Shown piece after piece: positions 38,381 through 46,539 of a DNA stretch of 64,000 nt. This DNA comes from Streptomyces sp. AP-93 (GTDB taxonomy: Bacteria > Actinomycetota > Actinomycetes > Streptomycetales > Streptomycetaceae). The DNA is taken from contig NZ_JALGBX010000012.1 of the NCBI RefSeq assembly GCF_022808175.1, positions 62,001 to 126,000 of the forward strand, written 5' to 3'. The position numbers and the translations under genes were made by a program. A model generated the notes under the pieces. That model did not search any database and was not told the origin of the DNA. It saw nothing but the letters and a program-made list of their open reading frames with translations. Within the stretch, counting starts at the first letter, position 1, and each line of letters starts with the position of its first letter.

Positions 38381-38511
38381 CCTCCTGGAATTCGCGGTGG
38401 AGAGGCCCTCGCGTTCCTCGCGGTATCCGGTCCTCAGAATTCATGATCTTCAATCATCCGGCTCACGGGAAACGAACTCCCGGCCCTCGAGCACAAAGGA
38501 GAGAAAGTCCG

Positions 38512-39498
38512 ATGACCGCCTACTCGGTGCTCGTCCCCTTCGTTCCGAGCCGCCCCGAGCAGCTCCTGCCCTTCGCCGGGCTCGTCCACTGGACCGGGGC
38601 CGAACGCCTCTGGCAGGGACAGAGCCTGGTCACCGAGACCCACCAGGCCTTCGCCCACGCCGCCGGCGCCGGATTCCGGGTCCCCGTCGGGCTCGGAGTG
38701 ACCCTGATGCCGCTGCGCCACCCCACGGAGGCCGCCCTCCAAGCCCGTTCGCTGGCGCTGGTGACCGGCTCGCCGGTCCTCGCCGGCTACGGGCCGGGAG
38801 CCCCCGCGGTGCAGAGGGCCCTGCTCGGAGCCCCGTACCGGAGCCCGCTCACCGCCGCCCGGGAGTACCTGACCGCCGTACGCGCCGCCCTCGAGGGTAC
38901 GGACACGCTCCTGGACGGGGAGTACCTGCACCAGGAGGCGCTGCTCCCGCCGGTGCCCGGACCGCCCGTCGAGATCGGGCTCGGTGTCCTGCGCCCCGGC
39001 ATGGCGAGAGTGGCCGGCGAGGTGGCCGACGCGGCGATCTGCTGGCTCACCCCGGCCCGCTACCTGGCCGACACGATCGTGCCCGAGGTGCACAAGAGCG
39101 CCGAGAGCGCGGACCGGCCGGCGCCCAAGGTGGTGGCCATGGTGCCGATCGCCCTGGCGGCGCCCGACCGGGACCCCGTAAGCCTCGCCCTCGCCTCCAA
39201 CCGGCACCACCTGAAGGCACCGCACTACCAGGACATGCTCCGGCGCGGCGGTGTCGAACTCCCCGCCGCCACCGGTTCGCAGGCCGACGACGAGAGGGCG
39301 CGGGGCGCGGCGCTGGTCGCCGGCGACGCCTTCCTCTACGGGGAGCCCGCCGAACTCCTCGCGAAACTGGAGGCCTTCCGCGAGGCGGGCGTCGACGAGA
39401 TCGTCCTCAACGTCACGGGCGTGGCCCAGTTGTACGGCGCCCAGGTCGCGAGCCGTGAACTGCGCACGCTGCTCACGGTCCTCGGACTGGCCTCCTGA
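38512..39498 (+). CDS. Luciferase-like (LLM, F420-type) oxidoreductase, possible dehydroamino acid reductase
   Basis: A 328-residue luciferase-like monooxygenase-family protein with the TIM-barrel pattern of F420-dependent enzymes (G-L-G-V-T-L-M-P near 61, L-V-T-G-S-P-V-L-A-G-Y-G-P-G near 83, D-E-I-V-L-N-V-T-G near the C-terminus). AAAGGAGAG precedes the ATG. It is co-directional with, and 163 bases before, the daptide-type genes, and the cluster also encodes a LanKC. In lanthipeptide pathways, LLM-type LanJC enzymes use F420H2 to reduce dehydroalanine or dehydrobutyrine to D-Ala or D-Abu. That role is inferred here from context, not from diagnostic residues. Confidence 0.8.
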   Translation: MTAYSVLVPFVPSRPEQLLPFAGLVHWTGAERLWQGQSLVTETHQAFAHAAGAGFRVPVGLGVTLMPLRHPTEAALQARSLALVTGSPVLAGYGPGAPAVQRALLGAPYRSPLTAAREYLTAVRAALEGTDTLLDGEYLHQEALLPPVPGPPVEIGLGVLRPGMARVAGEVADAAICWLTPARYLADTIVPEVHKSAESADRPAPKVVAMVPIALAAPDRDPVSLALASNRHHLKAPHYQDMLRRGGVELPAATGSQADDERARGAALVAGDAFLYGEPAELLAKLEAFREAGVDEIVLNVTGVAQLYGAQVASRELRTLLTVLGLAS

Positions 39499-39661
39499 CC
39501 CGAGGCGGCCCGGGCCCCGTGCCCGCACTCCCGTACCTCCGCTCGCCGGCACCCTCTGCCCGCACGCACCCCCGCAGACTTCCGGCCGCCCGGCCGATCC
39601 CCCTCCAGCTCCGCGTCATCAGGCGCCCGCGTCCACCCACGCACTCACGTTAGGCATGTTC

Positions 39662-40774
39662 ATGACACTCACTTCGGTCAAGGCCCACGCCTTGCAGTGG
39701 GGCACCGGACGCCCCCTGGCCGCACTCGCCCCCCGCCCGCCGTTCACCGCGACGGTCGTCCTGGAGGACGCCGCCCACCTCGACGCCCTGCTCGGCAGCG
39801 GAGTGGCCGGCCCCGGCACCGTCGTCCTGGTCCCCGGGGACGAACCGACCGCAGAGCCCGAGCCGCACGAGGCCACCGGCGCCCAGGTCATCGTCTGGCA
39901 GGGCTCGCTGGGCGAACCCGGCGCGGAGGCCGGACTGCACCCCGACTTCTACCTCCAGGTGCAGGCCTACTCGATCACCCCCTACCTCTCCGTCCTCGGA
40001 CCCACCCTGGTCCGCATCGTCGAGGAAGCCGACTTCCAGGCCTTCCTGGAGGACGCCGACCGGGCCCTGAACGACGGCGAGTTCTCCGCCTTCCTGACCC
40101 ACCCCTCCGTCCAGCTCGCCGACCTCGGATCCCTCGGCGGCGCCGGCGCCGGCGACGGCCCGGCCCTGCGCCTCTACGTCGCCGCCGACGGCTCCGTCAG
40201 CGTCGCCCCCGGCGCCACACCCCTCGGCCCCGTCGGCGCCCCCGCCGCCGAACTGCACCGGGCCTGGGAGGACTCCACCGGCGCCCTGGCCGGCGTACTC
40301 GACGAGGACCTGCGCCGCGAGCAGCTCGCCGCCCGGCCCTGGATCTCCCGCTACCTGGCCGCCGTCGGCGCCATCCGCGAAGCCGTCACCCGAGGCCTCG
40401 AACAGCCCCGCGTCTCCGGCTTCGGCGGCCGCCTCGTCCCCGCCCTCGCCGCCCACGCCGCCCCTCAGGACACCTCAGGCGACACCCCGGTGCTGCTCTT
40501 CAACGCCGAACAGGCCCTGATCCACCACCCCGGGGACCGCCGCACCATCGCCCTCTCCCCGGGCGCCGCCCAGGCCGCCGAAGCCCTGCTCGTCACCGGC
40601 GCCGCCCGGGCCGCCGCCGACTACGCCGACCCGGCCACCGTCGACGCCGTCGCCGCCTACTTCTCCGGCATCGGACTGCCCCTCACCGAGTCCGCCGCCC
40701 CCCGTACGGCCACCCGCACCGCCGCCCGGGCCGCCGCCGCCACCTCTGCCGCCACGGAAGGAGCGACCCGCTGA
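39662..40774 (+). CDS. Daptide accessory protein with C-terminal RRE (MpaB-like)
   Basis: A 370-residue protein without an enzyme motif that I recognise. Residues about 268-345 have the look of a RiPP recognition element: a beta hairpin (V-L-L-F-N-A-E-Q-A-L-I-H-H, then T-I-A-L-S) followed by helices. In daptide pathways an unannotated protein carrying a C-terminal RRE (MpaB) brings the precursor to the oxidative decarboxylase; this gene has the right size, domain order and neighbours. The C-terminal 25 residues are Ala/Thr-rich. ATG 39656 is an alternative start. The TGA overlaps the next ATG. Confidence 0.78.
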   Translation: MTLTSVKAHALQWGTGRPLAALAPRPPFTATVVLEDAAHLDALLGSGVAGPGTVVLVPGDEPTAEPEPHEATGAQVIVWQGSLGEPGAEAGLHPDFYLQVQAYSITPYLSVLGPTLVRIVEEADFQAFLEDADRALNDGEFSAFLTHPSVQLADLGSLGGAGAGDGPALRLYVAADGSVSVAPGATPLGPVGAPAAELHRAWEDSTGALAGVLDEDLRREQLAARPWISRYLAAVGAIREAVTRGLEQPRVSGFGGRLVPALAAHAAPQDTSGDTPVLLFNAEQALIHHPGDRRTIALSPGAAQAAEALLVTGAARAAADYADPATVDAVAAYFSGIGLPLTESAAPRTATRTAARAAAATSAATEGATR

Positions 40775-41601
40775 TGGGCGCCATGCTGCTCAGCCCCGCC
40801 GCCGCGGGCACCGGCCTCGCCGGCCGCGCCGCCGAGGCCGTCGCCGAACTCGGAGACCGGGCCGTCCTGTGCGACCTCTACGACGAAGCCGGCGCCCCCG
40901 TCTACCACGACATCGCCGGCACCACCCCGCACGAGGTCCGCGAACTCCTCACCACCCTGCGCCGCATCCCCGGCCCGGTCCTCGACCTGGCCGCCGGCTC
41001 CGGCCGGCTGACCTTCCCCTTCCTGGCCCTCGGCCGCGAGGTCACCGCCCTCGAACTGTCCGGCCACATGATCGGACTGCTCCGGGAACGGCTCGCCGCC
41101 ACCCCGGCCTCGCTGCGGGGCCGCTGCACCCCCGTCCAGGCCGACATGAGCGACTTCTCGCTCGGCCGCCGCTTCGGCGCCGTCGTCCTCGGCACCACCT
41201 CCATCTCCCTCCTCCCGCCGGAGGCCCGCCCCGGCCTCTACCGGTGCGTACGGGAACACCTGGCGCCCGGCGGCAGGTTCCTGCTCACCACCGTCGAGGT
41301 GGACGCCGCCGACGACGGCAGCGACGAGAGCGAGATCCTCGCCCCCGGCGAGATCACCGGCCGCTCCTACCGGATGATCGAACAGTGGACCTCGGGCAAC
41401 AGCTCCCGCACGGTCACCGTCATCCCCGCGGACCCGCCGGCCGAAGGCCCCGTCCACGTCGCCACCACCACCATCGGCGTGATGCCCGCACCGCTGCTGG
41501 TCGCCGAGCTCGAAGCCGCCGGCTTCGACATCCGCTCCACCACGCCCATCCCCGGCGGCGGCCGCCACCACGACGTCCTCCTGGAAGCCGAGGCCCTGTG
41601 A
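40774..41601 (+). CDS. SAM-dependent methyltransferase (MpaM-like)
   Basis: A 275-residue class I methyltransferase with motif I V-L-D-L-A-A-G-S-G-R-L near residue 71, the acidic E-L-S end of strand 2 near 94, and D-M-S-D-F near 122. In daptides the methyltransferase puts two methyl groups on the new C-terminal amine. It overlaps both neighbours by one base (TGATG), so it is translated with the accessory protein and the aminotransferase. Confidence 0.85.
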   Translation: MGAMLLSPAAAGTGLAGRAAEAVAELGDRAVLCDLYDEAGAPVYHDIAGTTPHEVRELLTTLRRIPGPVLDLAAGSGRLTFPFLALGREVTALELSGHMIGLLRERLAATPASLRGRCTPVQADMSDFSLGRRFGAVVLGTTSISLLPPEARPGLYRCVREHLAPGGRFLLTTVEVDAADDGSDESEILAPGEITGRSYRMIEQWTSGNSSRTVTVIPADPPAEGPVHVATTTIGVMPAPLLVAELEAAGFDIRSTTPIPGGGRHHDVLLEAEAL

Positions 41602-42905
41602 TGACCACCGCCCTGCCCACCCTGACCGGACAGGACGAGGCTCCCGACCACGGCCACCCGGCCCTGTGGACCTCCCTGCTCCCGCCCTCCGCCCACGGCG
41701 ACGACGCCATCTGCGCCGTCTCCGCCGAGGGGATGTACGTACGGTTCGCCGACGGCAGCGAACTCCTCGACGGCGACTCGGGCCTGTGGAACGCCAACCT
41801 CGGCCACGGCAACCGGCACATCGCCGAGGCCTGCCACCAGGCCCTGCTGGACGCCTCGTACCTGAGCGTCTTCCGCTACGAACACCCCTACGCCCGGCAG
41901 GCAGCCGAGGCCCTGGTGGAGCTCTGCGGAGCCGACCACTTCGCCCGCGTCCTCTTCTCCACCTCCGGCGGCGCGGCCAACGACCTGGTCATGAAGACCG
42001 CCCGGCACTACCACGCCCTGCGCGGCGCCGAGAAGCGCAAGATCATCGTGGGGCTGCGCGGCAGCTACCACGGCCTGACCTTCGGCGGCTTCGCCCTCAC
42101 CGGCGAGAACCTCGGCCAGCAGCTCTACGGAGTCGACCAGCGCCTGGTGCGCCACGTCACCCCCAACGACCCCGCCGACATCGAGAAGCTGATGCGGGCC
42201 CAGGGCTCCCAGATCGCGGCCGTCGTCATCGAACCCGTCCTCGGCAGCGGCGCCGTCCCCCTCACCGACGAGTACCTCCAGACCCTCTTCCGGCTCCGCG
42301 AGGAACACGGATTCCTGCTCGCCGCCGACGAGGTGGCCACCGGATTCGGCCGCACCGGATCGATGTTCGCCTCACAGCTGTGGCCCGAACGCCCCGACCT
42401 GCTGGTCACCTCCAAGGGGCTGACCAACGGCACCTGCGCGGCCGCCGCCGTCATCGTCTCCCGGACGATCGCCGACGCCTTCCGCGAAGCCGACGCCACC
42501 TTGACCCACGGCGAAACCCAGGCCGGCACCCCCGTCACCTGCGCCGCGATCATCGCCACCATCGAGGAGATGCGCCGCCTCGACGCCGTCTCCCGGGGCC
42601 GGCGCGCCGCCGAGACCCTCGGCGCCCACCTGGACCGGCTCGTCGCCGAACACCCCCTCTTCGACTCCCACGACGGCCGCGGCCTCTTCCGCTCCCTCCG
42701 TCTCCTCACGGCCGACGGCGAACCGCTGCCGCAGGCCCGGGTCCTCGACCTGATCGCCGCCATCCGTGCGGCGGGCGCCATCGTCCACGCCGGCGTCCAC
42801 GGCATCCAGATCATGCCGCCGCTCACCGCGACGGACGCCGAGATCGACGCCCTCATGGAAGCCGTCCGCACCGGAGTCGAAAGCTTCTCCGGAGGACTGC
42901 GGTGA
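41601..42905 (+). CDS. Class III PLP-dependent aminotransferase (MpaD-like)
   Basis: A 434-residue class III aminotransferase. The PLP lysine is in V-T-S-K-G-L-T-N-G near residue 273, with A-A-D-E-V-A-T-G-F-G-R-T-G upstream giving the pyridine-nitrogen Asp, and S-T-S-G-G-A-A-N-D near 118 for phosphate. In daptides the C-terminal methyl ketone left after oxidative decarboxylation of Thr is transaminated to a propanediamine amine. Overlaps the next gene by four bases (GTGA). Confidence 0.88.
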   Translation: MTTALPTLTGQDEAPDHGHPALWTSLLPPSAHGDDAICAVSAEGMYVRFADGSELLDGDSGLWNANLGHGNRHIAEACHQALLDASYLSVFRYEHPYARQAAEALVELCGADHFARVLFSTSGGAANDLVMKTARHYHALRGAEKRKIIVGLRGSYHGLTFGGFALTGENLGQQLYGVDQRLVRHVTPNDPADIEKLMRAQGSQIAAVVIEPVLGSGAVPLTDEYLQTLFRLREEHGFLLAADEVATGFGRTGSMFASQLWPERPDLLVTSKGLTNGTCAAAAVIVSRTIADAFREADATLTHGETQAGTPVTCAAIIATIEEMRRLDAVSRGRRAAETLGAHLDRLVAEHPLFDSHDGRGLFRSLRLLTADGEPLPQARVLDLIAAIRAAGAIVHAGVHGIQIMPPLTATDAEIDALMEAVRTGVESFSGGLR

Positions 42906-44107
42906 ACATCGCCTGGTCCGGATCCACCCGGCTGCTCATCGGCCCCGAAGGGCTCAGCGACTGGCTGGCGGACTTCGACGACGCCCACCCGGCAGGGGGG
43001 AGCCGTCCCGCCACCGCCCTGCTCCTCGACCCGGCCGTCGCGAACTCCCGCATCACCGCCCTGGTGACCGCGGAACTGGACCGGGCGGGACACACCACCC
43101 ACACCATCGTCCCCGACGGAGACGGAGGCCCGGACGAGATCCTCGCCCTGGCCGCCGCCACCGCCGGCGCCGGACTCGTCGCCGTCATCGGCGGCGGAGC
43201 CCTCCTCGACCGGGCCAAGCTCCTGTCCGTGGCCCACGAGGACGAGCGGGCCCGCGCGGCCCTGCGCACCACGGGCCGCAGCGGACTGCTCACCCTGGAC
43301 CCGCGCACCCGCCGCACCCGCCCGCTGCTCGCCGTACCCACCACGGTCGGCACCGGATCCGAACTCAGCCGGGTCGCCTGCCTGCCGCACAACAGCGGCA
43401 AACGGCTCGTCATGGGTGACGCCCTCGCCCCCGACGCGGCCCTGCTGGACCCGGCCGCCACCGAGACGCTGCCCGGCGAGCTGCTGATCGAAGGAGCCCT
43501 CGAAGCGGTCTTCCGCACCGTCGGCCCCTACGTCGGCAACCTGACCGACCGAGCCGTCGAGGACGCCCTCGCCCAGACCGCCGCCACCCAGCTGGTCCGC
43601 CTCGGCGGAGCACTGGCCCGGCAACTGGCCGACGGACAGGCCCCCGACGCCACGCTCCGCACCGACCTGGCCCGGCTGAGCGGACTGACCCAGTCCACCT
43701 GGCTCTGCTACGGCAGGGACCTGTTCAGCACCGAGGGCTGGATGATCGCCAACGAACTCTCCAGCGCCCTGGGCATCCGCAAGATGACCGCCGTCGCGGC
43801 CATCCTGCCGGCCCTGTGGCGGGCCGTCCTCGCCGGCGACACCCGGCTCGGCTCCGCCGCTCGCCTGCGGGGGATCTGGGAACTGCTCCGCTCGGCCGAC
43901 AGCAGCGGCGACCCGCTGCCCGCCGAGCCGGTTGCAGGCATCAGCGCCCTGATGAACCGCTGGGGCATCGTCCGCGACATCGCCGTCACCCCGCAGCTGC
44001 TCGACGCGGTGGCCCGCAGGACCGTACGGGCCTGGGGCGCGGGCCTCCCGATGCTCGGCGGCCTGCGCGCGGCCGACGTCAACGCCCTGCTCAGCGAAGC
44101 GGCCTGA
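42902..44107 (+). CDS. Fe-ADH-like oxidative decarboxylase (MpaC-like)
   Basis: A 401-residue protein of the iron-containing alcohol dehydrogenase fold. The nucleotide part is normal: V-I-G-G-G-A-L-L-D-R-A-K near residue 97 and P-T-T-V-G-T-G-S-E near 148. The metal site is not: where the family has D-x-x-x-H, then H and H-G, this protein reads G-A-L-E-A, A-N-E-L-S and I-R-K-M-T, and there is no histidine at all from about residue 190 to the end. It is therefore probably metal-free or rebuilt for oxidising the C-terminal Thr hydroxyl, leading to loss of CO2. Role inferred from the daptide gene set. Confidence 0.8.
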   Translation: MNIAWSGSTRLLIGPEGLSDWLADFDDAHPAGGSRPATALLLDPAVANSRITALVTAELDRAGHTTHTIVPDGDGGPDEILALAAATAGAGLVAVIGGGALLDRAKLLSVAHEDERARAALRTTGRSGLLTLDPRTRRTRPLLAVPTTVGTGSELSRVACLPHNSGKRLVMGDALAPDAALLDPAATETLPGELLIEGALEAVFRTVGPYVGNLTDRAVEDALAQTAATQLVRLGGALARQLADGQAPDATLRTDLARLSGLTQSTWLCYGRDLFSTEGWMIANELSSALGIRKMTAVAAILPALWRAVLAGDTRLGSAARLRGIWELLRSADSSGDPLPAEPVAGISALMNRWGIVRDIAVTPQLLDAVARRTVRAWGAGLPMLGGLRAADVNALLSEAA

Positions 44108-44189
44108 ACTCCCGCGCCGCACCCACAGACTTCCGCGCCGGCTTGGCGCGGGGACCGCACCACTCGCTTCCCGGATAAGGAAAACCGTC

Positions 44190-44336
44190 ATGGACAACAA
44201 CACGTTCGACGTTGCCGCCGATGTGAACCACCTGGAGCTCGGTCTCCAGGAGCTCGAGGTCATGGAGGCCCCGGGCTGGTGGACGACCGGTGGCGTCGTC
44301 GTCGGCATCTCCCTCGTCTCGGTGGTCATGACCTGA
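44190..44336 (+). CDS. Daptide-type precursor peptide A1
   Basis: A 48-residue precursor. The leader holds L-E-L-G-L-Q-E-L-E-V-M-E-A-P, which matches the leader box L-x-L-Q-x-L-E of class III lanthipeptides. The hydrophobic core (from about G29) is W-W-T-T-G-G-V-V-V-G-I-S with four internal Ser/Thr (T32, T33, S41, S44), no Cys, and a C-terminal Thr48, the residue converted in daptides. GGATAAGG lies upstream of the ATG. Confidence 0.85.
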   Translation: MDNNTFDVAADVNHLELGLQELEVMEAPGWWTTGGVVVGISLVSVVMT

Positions 44337-44398
44337 TCCGACCCTGATCAGCGCCACCCGCTCCACCCCTCGTACATCCGTCAAAGAAGGAGTTCGTC

Positions 44399-44545
44399 AT
44401 GAACGAGAAGTTCGAAGCCCCCGCGGCCGACGTGAACCACCTGGAGCTCGGTCTCCAGGAGCTCGAGGTCATGGAGGCCCCGGGCTGGTGGACGACCGGC
44501 GGTGTCGTCGTCGGCATCTCCATCGTCTCCATCGTCGCCACCTGA
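44399..44545 (+). CDS. Daptide-type precursor peptide A2
   Basis: A 48-residue precursor, nearly the same as A1 over the leader and first half of the core (a 68-base identical block, 44223-44290 and 44432-44499). The core ends I-S-I-V-S-I-V-A-T, again with no Cys and a terminal Thr. AAAGAAGGAG precedes the ATG. Confidence 0.85.
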   Translation: MNEKFEAPAADVNHLELGLQELEVMEAPGWWTTGGVVVGISIVSIVAT

Positions 44546-44608
44546 TCCAGCCCCACCACCCACACGGCACCACTCGTCAGTCACCGATCACTCAGAAGGA
44601 GAACAGCC

Positions 44609-44758
44609 ATGAGCGAGCAGAAGTTCGACAACACCGCGGTCGTCGCGCAGGACGGCCTGGAGCTGGGCCTGCAGGAGCTCGAGGGCCTCGAGGCCCCCGG
44701 CTTCTGGGAGGGCGTGTCCATCGGCATCGCCATCTCCACGGTGACGATCGCCACCTGA
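44609..44758 (+). CDS. Daptide-type precursor peptide A3
   Basis: A 49-residue precursor with the same leader box (L-E-L-G-L-Q-E-L-E-G-L-E-A-P) but a different core, G-F-W-E-G-V-S-I-G-I-A-I-S-T-V-T-I-A-T. Internal Ser/Thr are S37, S43, T44, T46; Cys is absent; Thr49 is terminal. AGAAGGAG precedes the ATG. The divergent core next to the A1/A2 pair suggests a multi-component product. Confidence 0.85.
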   Translation: MSEQKFDNTAVVAQDGLELGLQELEGLEAPGFWEGVSIGIAISTVTIAT

Positions 44759-44818
44759 TCCCCGCCCCGGCGCCCCCGCACGCACGTGAGCGGCGCCTGA
44801 AACGGATCGATGCGGACC

Positions 44819-44850
44819 GGGCCCGGCCGGGAAACCCCCGGCCGGGGCCC
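44819..44850 (+). terminator. GC hairpin between precursor and transport genes
   Basis: A 13-bp GC-only inverted repeat with one bulged G (44819-44831 with 44837-44850) in the 170-base gap after precursor A3. No T-run follows. It could be a leaky terminator or an mRNA stabiliser that lets the precursors be made in excess over the transporter genes. Confidence 0.5.
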
Positions 44851-44927
44851 GGCCCTCGGCACCACCGCACCACCGAACCACCGCACCACCCACACACCCG
44901 GCACACCCCGGAAAGGACGCGGCAGCG

Positions 44928-45713
44928 ATGAGCAGCAGCGACCCGGCCGTCTCGTTGAACGGTCTCACCAAGACGTACAAGGGCCTGCGCGCCGTCGACG
45001 CCCTGACCGTGGACATCCGCGCCGGCCGCGTCACCGGCCTCCTGGGCCGCAACGGCGCCGGCAAGACCACCACCCTGCGGATGCTGCTGGGCCTCGCCAC
45101 CCCGACCGCCGGCACCGCGACCATCCTCGGCAAGCCGTACGCCGAACTCCCCGACGCGGCCCACCGCATCGGAGTCAGCATGGACGGCATGGGCGGCGTC
45201 ACCGGCGCCACCGTCCGCGGCGAACTGCGCATCTGGTGCACCGTGCTGGGCCTGCCCGCCGGCCGCGCCGACCAGGTCATGGAGTACACCGGCCTCGACT
45301 ACGCCGCCGACCGCCCGGTCAAGGGCTGCTCCACGGGCATGCGCCAGCGCCTGGCCCTGGCCACCGCCCTGCTCGCCGACCCGGAGATCCTCATCCTCGA
45401 CGAGCCGGCCAACGGCCTCGACCCGGACGGCATCCGCTGGCTGCGCGCCACCCTGCGCACCCTGGCCCTGGGCGGCCGCACCGTCATCGTCTCCAGCCAC
45501 CAGCTCGCCGAGCTGGAGCAGACCGTCGACGACGTCGTGATCATGCAGCACTCCCTGCGCTACGCGGGCACCCTCGACGACCTCACCGGCCACGGCGCCG
45601 CCCGCCTGGAGGACCGCTTCTTCGAGCTGGTCGACCCGGCCGCCACCGCCGTTCCCGCCGTCACCGCCGCCGCAGGCACCCGTACCCCGGAAAGGAACTA
45701 CTCCCGTGCGTAA
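44928..45713 (+). CDS. ABC transporter ATP-binding protein of the RiPP cluster
   Basis: A 261-residue ATPase: Walker A G-R-N-G-A-G-K-T-T-T, signature C-S-T-G-M-R-Q-R (one change from S-G-G), Walker B I-L-I-L-D-E-P-A-N-G-L-D. Resembles bacitracin/lantibiotic export ATPases. It overlaps the permease gene and probably exports, or gives immunity to, the modified peptides. Confidence 0.9.
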   Translation: MSSSDPAVSLNGLTKTYKGLRAVDALTVDIRAGRVTGLLGRNGAGKTTTLRMLLGLATPTAGTATILGKPYAELPDAAHRIGVSMDGMGGVTGATVRGELRIWCTVLGLPAGRADQVMEYTGLDYAADRPVKGCSTGMRQRLALATALLADPEILILDEPANGLDPDGIRWLRATLRTLALGGRTVIVSSHQLAELEQTVDDVVIMQHSLRYAGTLDDLTGHGAARLEDRFFELVDPAATAVPAVTAAAGTRTPERNYSRA

Positions 45714-46446
45714 CCTCATCGCCGGCGAAACCCGCAAGGCCCTGACCGGCCGCGCCTGGTGGGCCCTGCCGCTCGCGGGAGCCTGGTTGTGCCTGATCAC
45801 CACCTTCGGATACGTCTCCGGAGGCGAGAAGGCCATCGCGGAGGGGTCCACCTCCCTGGCCGTCGGCCAGGACGTGGCCCGTTCCTGGATGATGATGTTC
45901 CTGCTGGCGGCCGTCTTCGGCGCCGTCCACGTCACCCGGGACTACGCCTCCGGCACCATGGTCCGCTCCGCGCTCCTGGCCGGCTCCCGCTCCCGCCTCT
46001 TCGGCGCGAAGCTCGCCGTCGCCACCGCCGCCGGAGCCGCCTTCGGCCTGATCGCCGCCGCGCTCGGCGCCGTGAGCGTCTACCTCGGCCCGCTGCCCTT
46101 CGGCCTGGAGGCCGCCGCCGACGGCGAGACCGCCCTCATCCTGGTCGGCGTGTTCGCCTGCTGCACCCTGGCCGCCCCCTGGGGCGCGCTCATCGGCTGG
46201 ATCGTCCGCAACCAGACCGGCGCCGTCGCCACCCTGATCGGCCTCACGCTCCTGGTGGACCCCGGGCTGCAGCGGCTGGTCCCCGAGGTCTCCAAGTACC
46301 TCCTGACCATCGCGATGAGCTCCGTCTACCGCGACGTGAAGCCGGACCTGCTCTCGCTGCCCTGGGCGTACGCGGTGATCGCCGCCTGGCTCGCCGCCGC
46401 CCTGGTCGCCGGCCGCCACCTGGTCCGCACCCGCGACATCGCGTAA
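45706..46446 (+). CDS. ABC transporter permease of the RiPP cluster
   Basis: A 246-residue protein with six hydrophobic segments of the ABC-2 / lantibiotic exporter type, starting at a GTG that overlaps the ATPase gene by 8 bases. It is the membrane partner for peptide export or self-immunity. Confidence 0.88.
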   Translation: MRNLIAGETRKALTGRAWWALPLAGAWLCLITTFGYVSGGEKAIAEGSTSLAVGQDVARSWMMMFLLAAVFGAVHVTRDYASGTMVRSALLAGSRSRLFGAKLAVATAAGAAFGLIAAALGAVSVYLGPLPFGLEAAADGETALILVGVFACCTLAAPWGALIGWIVRNQTGAVATLIGLTLLVDPGLQRLVPEVSKYLLTIAMSSVYRDVKPDLLSLPWAYAVIAAWLAAALVAGRHLVRTRDIA

Positions 46447-46539
46447 GGGCGTGTCCAGCGCCCCAGGCAGAACCGGTCCGTCCGGCCCCGGCCCACCGGA
46501 CACGTCCTCACCGCCCCCCTGATCCGAGGTGCTTCCACC

